Shown here one piece after another: positions 1 through 5,792 of a stretch of DNA of 5,953 nucleotides. The notes beneath the pieces were generated by a model. That model was not told where the DNA came from and did no database searches. It saw only the letters and a list, made by a program, of their open reading frames with translations. The stretch lies in contig LGGY01000189.1 in NCBI GenBank assembly GCA_001509335.1, positions 1 to 5,953 of the forward strand, read 5' to 3'. Source of the stretch: Fidelibacterota bacterium 46_43 (GTDB lineage Bacteria; Fidelibacterota; Fidelibacteria; Fidelibacterales; Fidelibacteraceae). Position 1 is the stretch's first letter, and each line of letters starts with the position of its first letter. The position numbers were made by a program, and so were the translations under genes.

Positions 1-116
1 ACGCGTCACTTTTTCAGTCGGCAGTGGATAACCAACAGCTCTGTGTCAGGACATAGATTCTTTCCCCTGGAACTCTCATACAGCCAATTCATCATTCATC
101 ATTTATCATTCATCAC
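1..116. other. Spacer downstream of mntP, no gene seen
   Basis: No coding region, tRNA or other RNA gene could be recognised here. The stretch holds the motif CAGTCGGCAGT at 15-25, which recurs inside the tandem repeat at the other end of the window (5767-5777), and a heptanucleotide repeat at 87-114 that runs up to the mntP stop codon. No hairpin with a T-run that could end the leftward mntP transcript was found. Confidence 0.6.
87..114. repeat. Heptanucleotide tandem repeat ATTCATC x4
   Basis: Four consecutive 7-base units, ATTCATC, ATTCATC, ATTTATC and ATTCATC, differ by a single base in the third copy. The array ends two bases before the mntP stop triplet (117-119, minus strand), and the partial unit ACTCAC follows it into the gene end. 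It looks like a simple-sequence expansion; no function can be assigned from the sequence. Confidence 0.9.
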
Positions 117-677
117 TCACACCATCGTGTGTTCTATTAAGATATGAAGTCCTATCCCAATCAGAATCACACCCCCCACAATATCGGCCCGGCGACTGAA
201 ATGACATCCTACGCGGCAGCCGATAAGGACTCCCAGAAAGGAGAGGATAAAGGTTGTTATTCCAATCATCAGTACGGCAGTCAACAGGTGTATATCCAGC
301 AAGGCAAAACTGATGCCAACTGCCAGGGCATCTATGCTGGTGGCAATGGAAAGAAGTAACAGGGTCCGGATTTCAAAATAATCGGTTTTTTGATCCTCAG
401 GGATTTCGTGAAAAGCCTCCCATATCATTTTCAGACCAATAAAGAAAAGAAGACCAAAAGCAATCCAGTGATCCACTTGCTCAATATAGGATTTGAATCC
501 AATAGCCGCATAGTAACCGATCACCGGCATGACGGCCTGAAAAAAACCGAAAAATACCGCCATCTTCAGGGATTTTCCAAGGTGATGTTTTCCCAGATTT
601 AAGCCGCCGGATACCGAGACAGCCAGGGCATCCATGGCGAGTCCGATAGCAATCACAAACAAAGCGAAAAGTGACAT
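117..677 (-). CDS. mntP: MntP-family manganese efflux pump
   Basis: This 186-residue polytopic inner-membrane protein matches the MntP (DUF204) family, which exports Mn(II); E. coli MntP is about the same length. Two related halves are visible. The first has GLAMDALAVSVSGG near residues 12-25 with Asp16, and the second has SIATSIDALAVGIS near 110-123 with Asp116; these paired membrane aspartates are the family signature. The ending GGVILIGIGLHILIEH (about 168-183) is also typical. About six hydrophobic segments can be drawn. The frame is open upstream to 776, but that extra leader is charged and unlike the family, whereas the ATG at 677 has AAGGAG five bases upstream, so I start there. The gene is divergent from the GH18 gene, and the 92-base gap contains an imperfect palindrome that could be an operator. 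The spacer is too short to show a yybP-ykoY riboswitch convincingly. Confidence 0.93.
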   Translation of the reverse strand: MSLFALFVIAIGLAMDALAVSVSGGLNLGKHHLGKSLKMAVFFGFFQAVMPVIGYYAAIGFKSYIEQVDHWIAFGLLFFIGLKMIWEAFHEIPEDQKTDYFEIRTLLLLSIATSIDALAVGISFALLDIHLLTAVLMIGITTFILSFLGVLIGCRVGCHFSRRADIVGGVILIGIGLHILIEHTMV

Positions 678-682
678 CCTGA

Positions 683-688
683 CTCCTT
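683..688 (-). promoter_or_regulatory. Ribosome binding site of mntP
   Basis: On the minus strand this reads AAGGAG and sits five bases before the ATG at 677-675. It decides the start of mntP: the longer open frame to 776 has no comparable site and would add 33 residues not expected in this family. Confidence 0.75.
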
Positions 689-726
689 GTATTGGGCGCA
701 ATCTAAAAGAAAATGTCAAGATCTCA

Positions 727-740
727 AAGTTACGTGACTT
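727..740. promoter_or_regulatory. Imperfect palindrome in mntP/GH18 divergent spacer
   Basis: AAGTTACGTGACTT is a 14-base dyad centred on ACGT in which six of seven base pairs match (the T731/G736 pair does not). It lies about 50 bases upstream of mntP and 30 bases upstream of the chosen GH18 start, where a regulator of either gene could bind. It does not match a metalloregulator box I can name, and short dyads arise by chance. Confidence 0.3.
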
Positions 741-769
741 ATTTGTATCTCTTCTATATATTATCTTAT

Positions 770-2014
770 ATGACAAACTTCAAAAGACACCTTTTTGTTT
801 TCTTTTTGTTGATATTTTGCTGTTTCACATCGGTCTGGAGTGAAACGATGGTTGAAATCCGTGGGAATGGGCCAGTTGGAGCGGTTGTGACCCTCTTTAG
901 ACAGGATACGATTGTGAGCAGGCATAGAATACAGGATGACGGAGAGTATTTTTTTAAGATCGCGGATGGCCCTGAACGGAAATTTCTCACATGTAACCGG
1001 GTCGGCTATAAAAGCAGCGGACGAATCAAAATACCATCCGGTAACGTGAGCTCAGATTTTTACCTTTCTCCCATCAAACAGCAGCGAAAAACTGTGAGTG
1101 CGTGGATCAGTACGCCGGTTTTCAGGGAGGGGATTGAGAGTTTTACAAACCATGCTTCTCTTTTTACTCACATTTCACCGATGGCATACCGGATAGTGGA
1201 TAAAGGTCGTATCCACTGGAATCCGGACCGGGAGGTCCGCTCTGTCCAGCAAGTAGCCTATCAGCATTCCATTGCCGTTTATCCTTCACTGGGAGCAGAT
1301 TACAGATCCCCCATTGTCCGGGATATGATTCGCAATCCGGAGATCCGGGTCAGGCAAATCCATCGCATTGCCCAGCAAATGTTATGGTTTGGTTTTGAAG
1401 GAGTGGATCTGGATTTTGAAGGGATTGATCCGGCAGATAGGAACGATTTTACGACTTTTGTCCGCTTATTGGCAGACACGCTTCATTCATACGGACTTTT
1501 CTTGTCGGTGACCCTTCAGCCCAAACTTCAATCCGGTGGCGGACAGGATTACCAGGCTATTGGAGAAGCAGCGGATATTGTCCGAATCATGTGTTATGAT
1601 AATCACTGGGGTAAACCTATACCACCCCATCATTCCGATTATACCTGGGTCCGGAATGTCATGCGCTTTGCTATAAGTGATTTGGGAGGCATTCCACCTG
1701 AAAAACTGGTCATGGCCTTGCCTTTATACGGACATCGGGGTAAGGTGGACGGAGAACATGCTCTTTTCTGGACTGAGGTAGTGGATATTCTGAAAGAGGC
1801 CGGATTGCCTGAATCTCATGTCCAAAGAAATGCTGATCATCTGCCTTTTTTCCACATTCAGGGTGAAGCGGTGTATTTTGAAGACGGCCTGAGTGTACGG
1901 AAAAAACTGGATATCATCGATGAATTGGGATTGCAGGGTGTTTGTTTCTGGCGTCTGGGACAGGAGGATCCACAGTTATACCGCTTTATAGATGATTGGT
2001 TGAAAGGAGAGTAA
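770..2014 (+). CDS. Secreted GH18-family glycoside hydrolase
   Basis: The 414-residue product begins with a signal peptide (MTNFKRH, then a hydrophobic stretch to about residue 22). About 28-102 look like a small beta-sandwich (carboxypeptidase-regulatory or similar), and about 108-414 form a GH18 TIM barrel. The GH18 catalytic motif reads GVDLDFEG, with Asp213, Asp215 and the proton donor Glu217; the first acid of the usual DGxDxDxE is Glu210. Further landmarks are RIMCYDNHWG (272-281), LVMALPLYG (313-321) and GVCFWRLG (390-397), which carries the barrel-end Trp. GH18 enzymes cleave beta-1,4-linked GlcNAc polymers by substrate-assisted catalysis; members of this general type are often peptidoglycan or chitin hydrolases, and the substrate cannot be read here. 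The frame opens at an ATG at 713, but starting at 770 gives a proper signal peptide. Neither start has a strong ribosome binding site. It is the first gene of a three-gene cluster. Confidence 0.88.
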   Translation: MTNFKRHLFVFFLLIFCCFTSVWSETMVEIRGNGPVGAVVTLFRQDTIVSRHRIQDDGEYFFKIADGPERKFLTCNRVGYKSSGRIKIPSGNVSSDFYLSPIKQQRKTVSAWISTPVFREGIESFTNHASLFTHISPMAYRIVDKGRIHWNPDREVRSVQQVAYQHSIAVYPSLGADYRSPIVRDMIRNPEIRVRQIHRIAQQMLWFGFEGVDLDFEGIDPADRNDFTTFVRLLADTLHSYGLFLSVTLQPKLQSGGGQDYQAIGEAADIVRIMCYDNHWGKPIPPHHSDYTWVRNVMRFAISDLGGIPPEKLVMALPLYGHRGKVDGEHALFWTEVVDILKEAGLPESHVQRNADHLPFFHIQGEAVYFEDGLSVRKKLDIIDELGLQGVCFWRLGQEDPQLYRFIDDWLKGE

Positions 2015-2015
2015 G

Positions 2016-2681
2016 ATGTGCGGTCGCTTTGCTCTGGCATTTACGAAGGATATTATTATTGAAGAACTGAACGGAGGGAATTGGTTTGAGTACCGTTATC
2101 CTTTGGCATTGCCCCGCTATAATGTGGCACCCATGCAATATGCGCCGGTTTTATGGAAAGAGGAAAAACGAATATCTCTTGATGCTTTCCGGTGGGGACT
2201 CGTTCCAAAATGGGCAAAAGATGAAAGTTTTGCTTCCCGTATGATCAATGCCCGCATCGAAACCCTCCGGGAAAAACCGGCTTACCGTCATCTTGTTTCT
2301 CATCATCGGGGTGTTGTATTGAGCAGTGGTTATTTTGAATGGCAACAAAACAGCTCCGGTAAACAGCCGTGGTACATTTACCCCGCAAAGGGATCTGTCC
2401 TGCCCCTGGCAGGTCTTTGGGATGTATGGAATACGGTGGATATGTCCCCGTTATACACATTTACCATCATCACAACTGATGCCCGGGATCATTTGTCCCG
2501 TATACACACACGCATGCCTGCTTTACTGAATCCTGGACAAATTCAACCTTGGATAGAAGGTGACCTGTCACCAGAGGATCTAAAAAAACCGGATGTTAAA
2601 ACCCGGATCCATCCAGTTTCAACGATTGTGAATTCACCTGAGCATGACAATCCCCAATGTATTCAACAGGCAGAACTCTGA
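2016..2681 (+). CDS. yedK: SRAP-domain protein, YedK/HMCES family
   Basis: The 221-residue product is a complete SRAP protein, the same size as E. coli YedK. After Met removal Cys2 (MCGRF) becomes N-terminal; in this family it forms a thiazolidine crosslink with abasic sites in single-stranded DNA, shielding them during replication. Other family residues are present: YNVAP (35-39), Asn78 in MINARIET, Glu108 in GYFEW, His164 in RIHTRMP, and the closing HPVSTIVNSP (199-208) followed by DNPQCI. No signal peptide is seen, so it is cytoplasmic. AGGAG at 2005-2009 lies six bases before the ATG, inside the end of the GH18 gene; one base separates that stop from this start. It overlaps the next gene by one base (TGATG). 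A DNA-damage protein between an exported hydrolase and a membrane protein is an odd grouping. No LexA-like box is visible upstream. Confidence 0.95.
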   Translation: MCGRFALAFTKDIIIEELNGGNWFEYRYPLALPRYNVAPMQYAPVLWKEEKRISLDAFRWGLVPKWAKDESFASRMINARIETLREKPAYRHLVSHHRGVVLSSGYFEWQQNSSGKQPWYIYPAKGSVLPLAGLWDVWNTVDMSPLYTFTIITTDARDHLSRIHTRMPALLNPGQIQPWIEGDLSPEDLKKPDVKTRIHPVSTIVNSPEHDNPQCIQQAEL

Positions 2682-3319
2682 TGAACAGAAAAAACAGAAG
2701 AATTGCAGATTTTTTGATTTTATTTATCTTCATCCCTGTCATGCTCATTTTTATCAATCACATTGTCGGCCGCCTAATCATCCCGGTGCTTCTGATTACG
2801 TCGTATATCCTCTTTAAACAATTACAGAAAGATTCGGATTTTGATCGTCATAGTTTGTGGAAAGGCCGCCTAAATAAAAAAGAAATCAAGAGGATTTTTT
2901 TCCGGTTCATCCCCGGTGCATTATTGTTGGGGCTATTGACTTATTTCTTTTTGCCGGACCTTTTTCTTGCTTTTCCAAAGGAAATGCCCGGATTTTGGCT
3001 TATGGTCATGATTATGTATCCATTGGTTTCTGTCTATCCCCAGGAATTGATATTCCGTACCTTTATTTTTCACCGTTATCAATCTGTTTTTTCTGGAAAA
3101 TATGGAATGATCACGGCCAGTGCGGTGGCATTTGGAATGTACCACCTGTTCTTTTGTAACTGGATTGCTCCGGTCCTGAGTTTTGCCGGCGGATTTCTCT
3201 TTGCAAATACTTATGCACGAACCCGTTCCACAGCAGCCTCGGTTCTGGAACATGCTCTGTGGGGAGATCTTATTTTTACCATTGGGTTGGGGATGTATTT
3301 TTATGGGGGAAATATATGA
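2681..3319 (+). CDS. CPBP-family membrane protein (Rce1-like), altered active site
   Basis: This 212-residue hydrophobic protein shows the CPBP/CAAX (Rce1-type) membrane metalloprotease pattern. Motif 1 is YPQELIFRTFIFHRY (120-133 region), where the usual EExxxR reads Gln121-Glu122-LIF-Arg126. Motif 2 is AFGMYHL with His155. Motif 3 is LEHALWGD with His191, where the usual HxxxN has Gly195 and an Asp one position later. Membrane segments can be drawn near 9-29, 32-46, 75-93, 104-121, 142-160, 163-180 and 194-208. The family includes CAAX proteases, bacteriocin-immunity proteins and scaffolding members. With the first Glu and the Asn both replaced, protease activity is uncertain; I recall the PQE-type variant recurring in bacterial relatives, so it may define a subfamily. 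The start at 2681 overlaps the SRAP stop by one base (TGATG); the frame opens at 2657, inside the SRAP gene. Translation is probably coupled. Confidence 0.85.
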   Translation: MNRKNRRIADFLILFIFIPVMLIFINHIVGRLIIPVLLITSYILFKQLQKDSDFDRHSLWKGRLNKKEIKRIFFRFIPGALLLGLLTYFFLPDLFLAFPKEMPGFWLMVMIMYPLVSVYPQELIFRTFIFHRYQSVFSGKYGMITASAVAFGMYHLFFCNWIAPVLSFAGGFLFANTYARTRSTAASVLEHALWGDLIFTIGLGMYFYGGNI

Positions 3320-3332
3320 AGAGTTTAGAGCG

Positions 3333-3377
3333 GAGTGTTATGAGTTGGAGTTTTAAGTTTTTAGAGTGTTGAGTTTT
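3333..3377. repeat. Degenerate GAGTTTT-type repeat
   Basis: The spacer after the CPBP gene is built of near copies of a short GAGTTTT/GAGTGTT word: GAGTGTT at 3333-3339 and 3364-3370, GAGTTTT at 3348-3354 and 3371-3377, and AAGTTTT at 3355-3361. The spacing is close to seven bases. It is non-coding low-complexity sequence, comparable in period to the repeats at 87-114 and 5760-5787. No terminator is evident for the cluster that ends at 3319. Confidence 0.7.
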
Positions 3378-3412
3378 GCGTTGATTACCGATTTGTCCGC
3401 TCAAATTCATCT

Positions 3413-3662
3413 GTTGTTTTTTCCAGGCAACTTATCGAGCTCTACACTCAAACCTTTGGGACTTGGATCCGGTGGATGTCGCAACGATTCCGGCGTTCTT
3501 TACGGCACCGGTTTTTACACTTCTCAATTTCCGCCTTGTATCAGCCCGGTATTTTCCAAATGAAGATCGCCCTGTATTTTTATGCAGATACTCAGCTGGT
3601 GTGGTATCATTTTCCTGAGGGGTTTCAGTATGATTTATTTGTGGAAAATGAGAATAAGTTAA
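3413..3662 (+). pseudogene. Decayed C-terminal fragment of Nramp-like metal transporter
   Basis: No intact gene is present, but protein-like sequence is spread over three frames. The frame starting at 3413 gives RQLIELYTQTFGTW (3425-3466), resembling the YTxTxG-W segment in the middle of Nramp proteins. From about 3460 another frame reads DPVDVATIPAFFTAPVFTLL, continuing as NFRLVSARYFPNEDRP; this resembles the late membrane segment (VDxATxxxFxTAPxxAxLN) of short bacterial Nramp-like transporters. That frame hits TGA at 3616. Restoring one T in the TTTT run at 3610-3613 would give SFFLRGFSMIYLWKMRIS and a stop at 3660-3662, a sensible end for such a protein. The reading therefore needs one deletion or junction near 3463-3470 plus one single-base loss. 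There is no start codon in the central frame and the N-terminal half is absent. Family assignment is by eye from remembered motifs and is the weak point. Confidence 0.5.
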
Positions 3663-3678
3663 AGATCTCTTAGTAATT

Positions 3679-4542
3679 TTAGTTTGAGGGATCGATGTGG
3701 ACTGTCGCTTCGATATCCAATTCTTTCCGAATGGTTGCTTCCAGTTCATCGGCAATTCCATGTCCGTGATCCAGCGTCCATTCACCGGGTAACTCAATAT
3801 GAAGAGTCATCTCCCGGTGTGTCCCATATTCATGTATGTGAATGTGGTGTATATTCAGCTCTTTTTGGCAGACTTTTTTACCGATTTTCCGGACCTGTTC
3901 GATGGTTTTGGGAGAGGGGGGATTACCTATAAGACGTGAAGAGGCATCTCGGATGATTCCATAGGCGGAGTGAAGGATTAAAAGCGCAACAATTGCTGTC
4001 AGCAAACTGTCTATCCACCAGACATAGGGTCCTACAAAAATTCCCACAAGGATGATGAATGAGGATAATGCATCGCTTCGGTGATGCCAGCCGTCAGCCC
4101 GGACTGATTCCGACTCAGTTTTTCGGCTGATATAAAAGGCGTACTGAGCCATAAGTTCTTTTGAAATAATGGATAAAGAAACGACCATAATAGAGATCCA
4201 GCCATACTGAACAGCGGTATGGGATGATATATTTTCATAGGCTTTGGTGAAAAATTCCCAGGATACCCCCACCAGCATCATGCCAATGAGGATTGCTGCA
4301 ATGAGCTCAACGCGGCCGTGTCCAAAAGGATGTTCTTTATCTGCGGGTTTTGATGAAATTCTGGCACCCATCAATACAATCAGAGAACTGAGAGAATCAG
4401 ATAATGTATGCCAGGCATCGGCCATGATAGCTACAGAACCACTGACAAGTCCTCCCCAGTATTTAATAACAAATAACAGGAGATTTCCTGCGATGGAAAT
4501 ATATCCTGCGCGGGTGATCGCTTTCCGTCGTGTATTGCTCAT
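3679..4542 (-). CDS. Cation diffusion facilitator, YiiP/FieF type
   Basis: This 287-residue protein is a proton-coupled exporter of Zn(II) or similar divalent metals, with six membrane segments and a cytoplasmic C-terminal domain that dimerises. The metal sites of E. coli YiiP map with nearly identical numbering. Site A is His45-x3-Asp49 (AWHTLSD) and His153-x3-Asp157 (WHHRSD). Site B is Asp68, His71 and His75 in PADKEHPFGHG. C-terminal site candidates are His232, His248, His261 and His282-x-Asp284. YiiP has Asp at position 45; His there favours zinc over cadmium. The frame opens at 4680, but the ATG at 4542 has AGGA six bases upstream and gives the standard length, and the longer form would run into the divergent DUF1460 gene. 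Its stop lies 17 bases past the end of the Nramp-like fragment on the other strand. Together with mntP this makes two metal exporters within 4.5 kb. Confidence 0.94.
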   Translation of the reverse strand: MSNTRRKAITRAGYISIAGNLLLFVIKYWGGLVSGSVAIMADAWHTLSDSLSSLIVLMGARISSKPADKEHPFGHGRVELIAAILIGMMLVGVSWEFFTKAYENISSHTAVQYGWISIMVVSLSIISKELMAQYAFYISRKTESESVRADGWHHRSDALSSFIILVGIFVGPYVWWIDSLLTAIVALLILHSAYGIIRDASSRLIGNPPSPKTIEQVRKIGKKVCQKELNIHHIHIHEYGTHREMTLHIELPGEWTLDHGHGIADELEATIRKELDIEATVHIDPSN

Positions 4543-4548
4543 GGCTTT

Positions 4549-4552
4549 TCCT
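4549..4552 (-). promoter_or_regulatory. Ribosome binding site of the CDF gene
   Basis: The minus strand reads ACAGGAAAAGCCATG, placing AGGA six bases before the ATG at 4542-4540. It supports this start over the in-frame ATG at 4680, which lies inside the divergent DUF1460 gene. Confidence 0.65.
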
Positions 4553-4576
4553 GTTCTATTCCCGGGCTGATTTGTG

Positions 4577-4582
4577 TATACT
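4577..4582 (+). promoter_or_regulatory. Possible -10 box for the DUF1460 gene
   Basis: TATACT lies 32 bases upstream of the ATG at 4615 in the AT-rich divergent spacer 4543-4614. No good -35 box stands 17 bases upstream. The overlapping palindrome GTATAC means a TATACA box also faces the CDF gene on the minus strand. If the host uses Bacteroidota-type promoters these boxes may be irrelevant. Confidence 0.3.
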
Positions 4583-4584
4583 AT

Positions 4585-4597
4585 TAAATCAAATTTA
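4585..4597. promoter_or_regulatory. Dyad TAAAT-CAA-ATTTA in divergent spacer
   Basis: Perfect 5-base arms flank a 3-base centre, directly downstream of the TATACT box and between two divergent genes. It has the same 5-3-5 geometry as the dyad at 4602-4614, whose start is 17 bases away. A regulator of the metal exporter could bind here; no known box is matched. Confidence 0.3.
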
Positions 4598-4601
4598 CAA
4601 A

Positions 4602-4614
4602 ATGGGAAACCCAT
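4602..4614. promoter_or_regulatory. Dyad ATGGG-AAA-CCCAT abutting the DUF1460 start
   Basis: A perfect inverted repeat with 5-base arms and a 3-base loop ends at the base just before the ATG at 4615. It occupies the place where the ribosome binding site should be, and no AGGAG-like sequence is otherwise present. In RNA it would form a short hairpin that could limit initiation, or in DNA it could be an operator. Confidence 0.35.
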
Positions 4615-5655
4615 ATGCGAAAAATCTTCATCTTTGCTTTGACAATTTCTCTCCACATGTCCTGCAGCACCGGATATCAACTGAATCGTGAAACCTGGCG
4701 GGGAAATTTATCACCTGATTCTTTGGATAGTCAGATCCTTGAGGATTTAAAAAACCGTCCACTGTATACGTTTAATGAATATGAAACGGATATCTATCTC
4801 AAGTGGCTTTACCATACAGAACCGGATTTTCAGGAACGAATTCGGCATCTGGCTGAGAAAAATATCAATCAGCCGTACGAATTATACCTTCTGGGGGAGT
4901 TTCCCTTTGAACTTTACGATCCCCAGCCTTTGTATGTTTTAGACCGTAGTGACTGTGTCGTTTTTACCGAACATGTCTATGCCATGGCACTTTCCCGGGA
5001 CTGGCCATCCTTTTTTAATACATTGATGCGTTTACGTTTTCAGGATGGAGAGATCAGTGTGATAAAAAGGAATCACTATGCTCTTTATGACTGGCTGCCC
5101 AATAATGCCTGGCTGATACATGATATTACAGACAGCCTGGGTGTACAAACACTCCCGGATACCATCCGGTATGACAAACAGCGTTTCTTTAAAAGCCGGT
5201 ATCATTTGGAAACGGATATTCCCAAAGATTCCCTCACCTGGACTTATGTCCCGGCAAAAAATATTGAAGAGGCCTCCAAATTTTTAAAAACCGGGGATCT
5301 GGTCTTTGTTGTGCGTGGTTTCGAAAACGGTCGGTGGATCGGTCATTACGGTTTGATTATTGTTGATGAGGATGGTCTTGTAAACTTAATACATTCCACC
5401 CCTCCAAAGGTGATTAAACAACCTCTCATGGAATATGTACATCAATCCCTGGCCAGGAATGAGAAAAACCGTGAATACAATACAAAAGCTGAAATTGAAA
5501 ATCCACGAATTCGATATTATAACACACAATTGAAAGAAAAAAAAATCCGACTCTTCCGCAAACCCAAACCTCTTATCACACCCAGACCTTATTTTTACGG
5601 CTTGAAATTTCTCAGACCGGTTGAGCCTGATACTTCTTTGGGAACGAAGAGTTGA
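4615..5655 (+). CDS. DUF1460 / amidase-like cysteine hydrolase, exported
   Basis: The 346-residue product fits the DUF1460 family (N-acetylmuramoyl-L-alanine amidase-like, NlpC/P60-related fold), thought to act on peptidoglycan or its fragments. Visible landmarks are NQPYELYLLGEFPFELYDPQ (85-104), the nucleophile motif RSDCVVFTEH with Cys114, RFQDGEI (141-147), RNHYALYDWLPNN (152-164) and HDIT (169-172). The second half has KTGDLVFVV (226-234), WIGHYGLIIV with the likely catalytic His244, and LIHSTP with His260. The N-terminus is a short export signal (MRKIFIFALTISLHMSC). Cys17 might be lipidated, but His at -3 is a poor lipobox, so periplasmic release is equally possible. The basic tail RKPKPLITPRPYFYGLKFLR is consistent with the family end. 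Catalytic assignments are by motif position. It is divergent from the CDF gene and appears to be transcribed alone. Confidence 0.85.
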   Translation: MRKIFIFALTISLHMSCSTGYQLNRETWRGNLSPDSLDSQILEDLKNRPLYTFNEYETDIYLKWLYHTEPDFQERIRHLAEKNINQPYELYLLGEFPFELYDPQPLYVLDRSDCVVFTEHVYAMALSRDWPSFFNTLMRLRFQDGEISVIKRNHYALYDWLPNNAWLIHDITDSLGVQTLPDTIRYDKQRFFKSRYHLETDIPKDSLTWTYVPAKNIEEASKFLKTGDLVFVVRGFENGRWIGHYGLIIVDEDGLVNLIHSTPPKVIKQPLMEYVHQSLARNEKNREYNTKAEIENPRIRYYNTQLKEKKIRLFRKPKPLITPRPYFYGLKFLRPVEPDTSLGTKS

Positions 5656-5666
5656 GATTAAGTAAT

Positions 5667-5680
5667 GCGTGAAGCGTGAA
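5667..5680. repeat. Heptanucleotide repeat GCGTGAA x2
   Basis: Two perfect adjacent 7-base copies of GCGTGAA lie 12 bases after the DUF1460 stop codon and are followed by a partly related GAATAAC. Two copies alone are weak evidence, but the unit length matches the other spacer repeats in the window. Confidence 0.6.
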
Positions 5681-5695
5681 GAATAACGAGGAGAG

Positions 5696-5713
5696 ACTTC
5701 CCCCAGAGGGAGT
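5696..5713 (+). terminator. Weak hairpin after the DUF1460 gene
   Basis: ACT-(T)-CCC pairs with GGGAGT around a CCAGA loop, giving a 6-base-pair stem with one bulged T, about 40 bases after the stop codon. No T-run follows, so it is a poor candidate for an intrinsic terminator and may only be a chance fold. Confidence 0.2.
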
Positions 5714-5728
5714 TGAGAACACAGAGTG

Positions 5729-5743
5729 GATTGATTCGATTGG
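5729..5743. repeat. Isolated copy of the GATTGATTC repeat
   Basis: GATTGATTCGATTGG is one full 9-base unit plus the start of a second. It is the same word as the array at 5793-5828, and the CAGTCGR array lies between them. Confidence 0.7.
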
Positions 5744-5759
5744 CCTGCTCCGTGAAAAG

Positions 5760-5790
5760 CAGTCGACAGTCGGCAGTCGACAGTCGGCAG
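5760..5790. repeat. Tandem repeat CAGTCGA/CAGTCGG x4
   Basis: Four 7-base units alternate strictly (CAGTCGA, CAGTCGG, CAGTCGA, CAGTCGG) and are followed by CAG, so the higher-order unit is a 14-mer present twice without mismatch. Each CAGTCGAC contains the palindrome GTCGAC. An 11-base piece, CAGTCGGCAGT, also occurs at 15-25, so the word is dispersed and not confined to this array. Confidence 0.9.
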
Positions 5791-5792
5791 CA

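Noticed and set aside
144..602. Two plus-strand open frames of about 70 residues
   Set aside because: Both are antisense to mntP, whose membrane motifs are clear, and neither translation has recognisable features.
678..769. yybP-ykoY manganese riboswitch upstream of mntP
   Set aside because: The spacer is 92 bases including any promoter, and I could not find the paired helices and conserved internal loops of that riboswitch; only the AAGGAG site and an imperfect dyad are visible.
713..769. Longer GH18 start at the ATG at 713
   Set aside because: It would place 19 extra residues, mostly aromatic and polar, before a good signal peptide that begins at Met 770. Neither start has a strong ribosome binding site, so the signal peptide decides; the longer form is not fully excluded.
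3432..3797. 121-residue open frame on the minus strand
   Set aside because: It overlaps the end of the CDF gene in another frame and the Nramp-like fragment on the opposite strand; its sequence is Thr/Lys/Arg-rich with no recognisable motif and no ribosome binding site. It is best read as a shadow.
4244..4570. 108-residue open frame on the plus strand
   Set aside because: It lies wholly antisense to the N-terminal half and leader of the CDF gene, and its translation has no family features.
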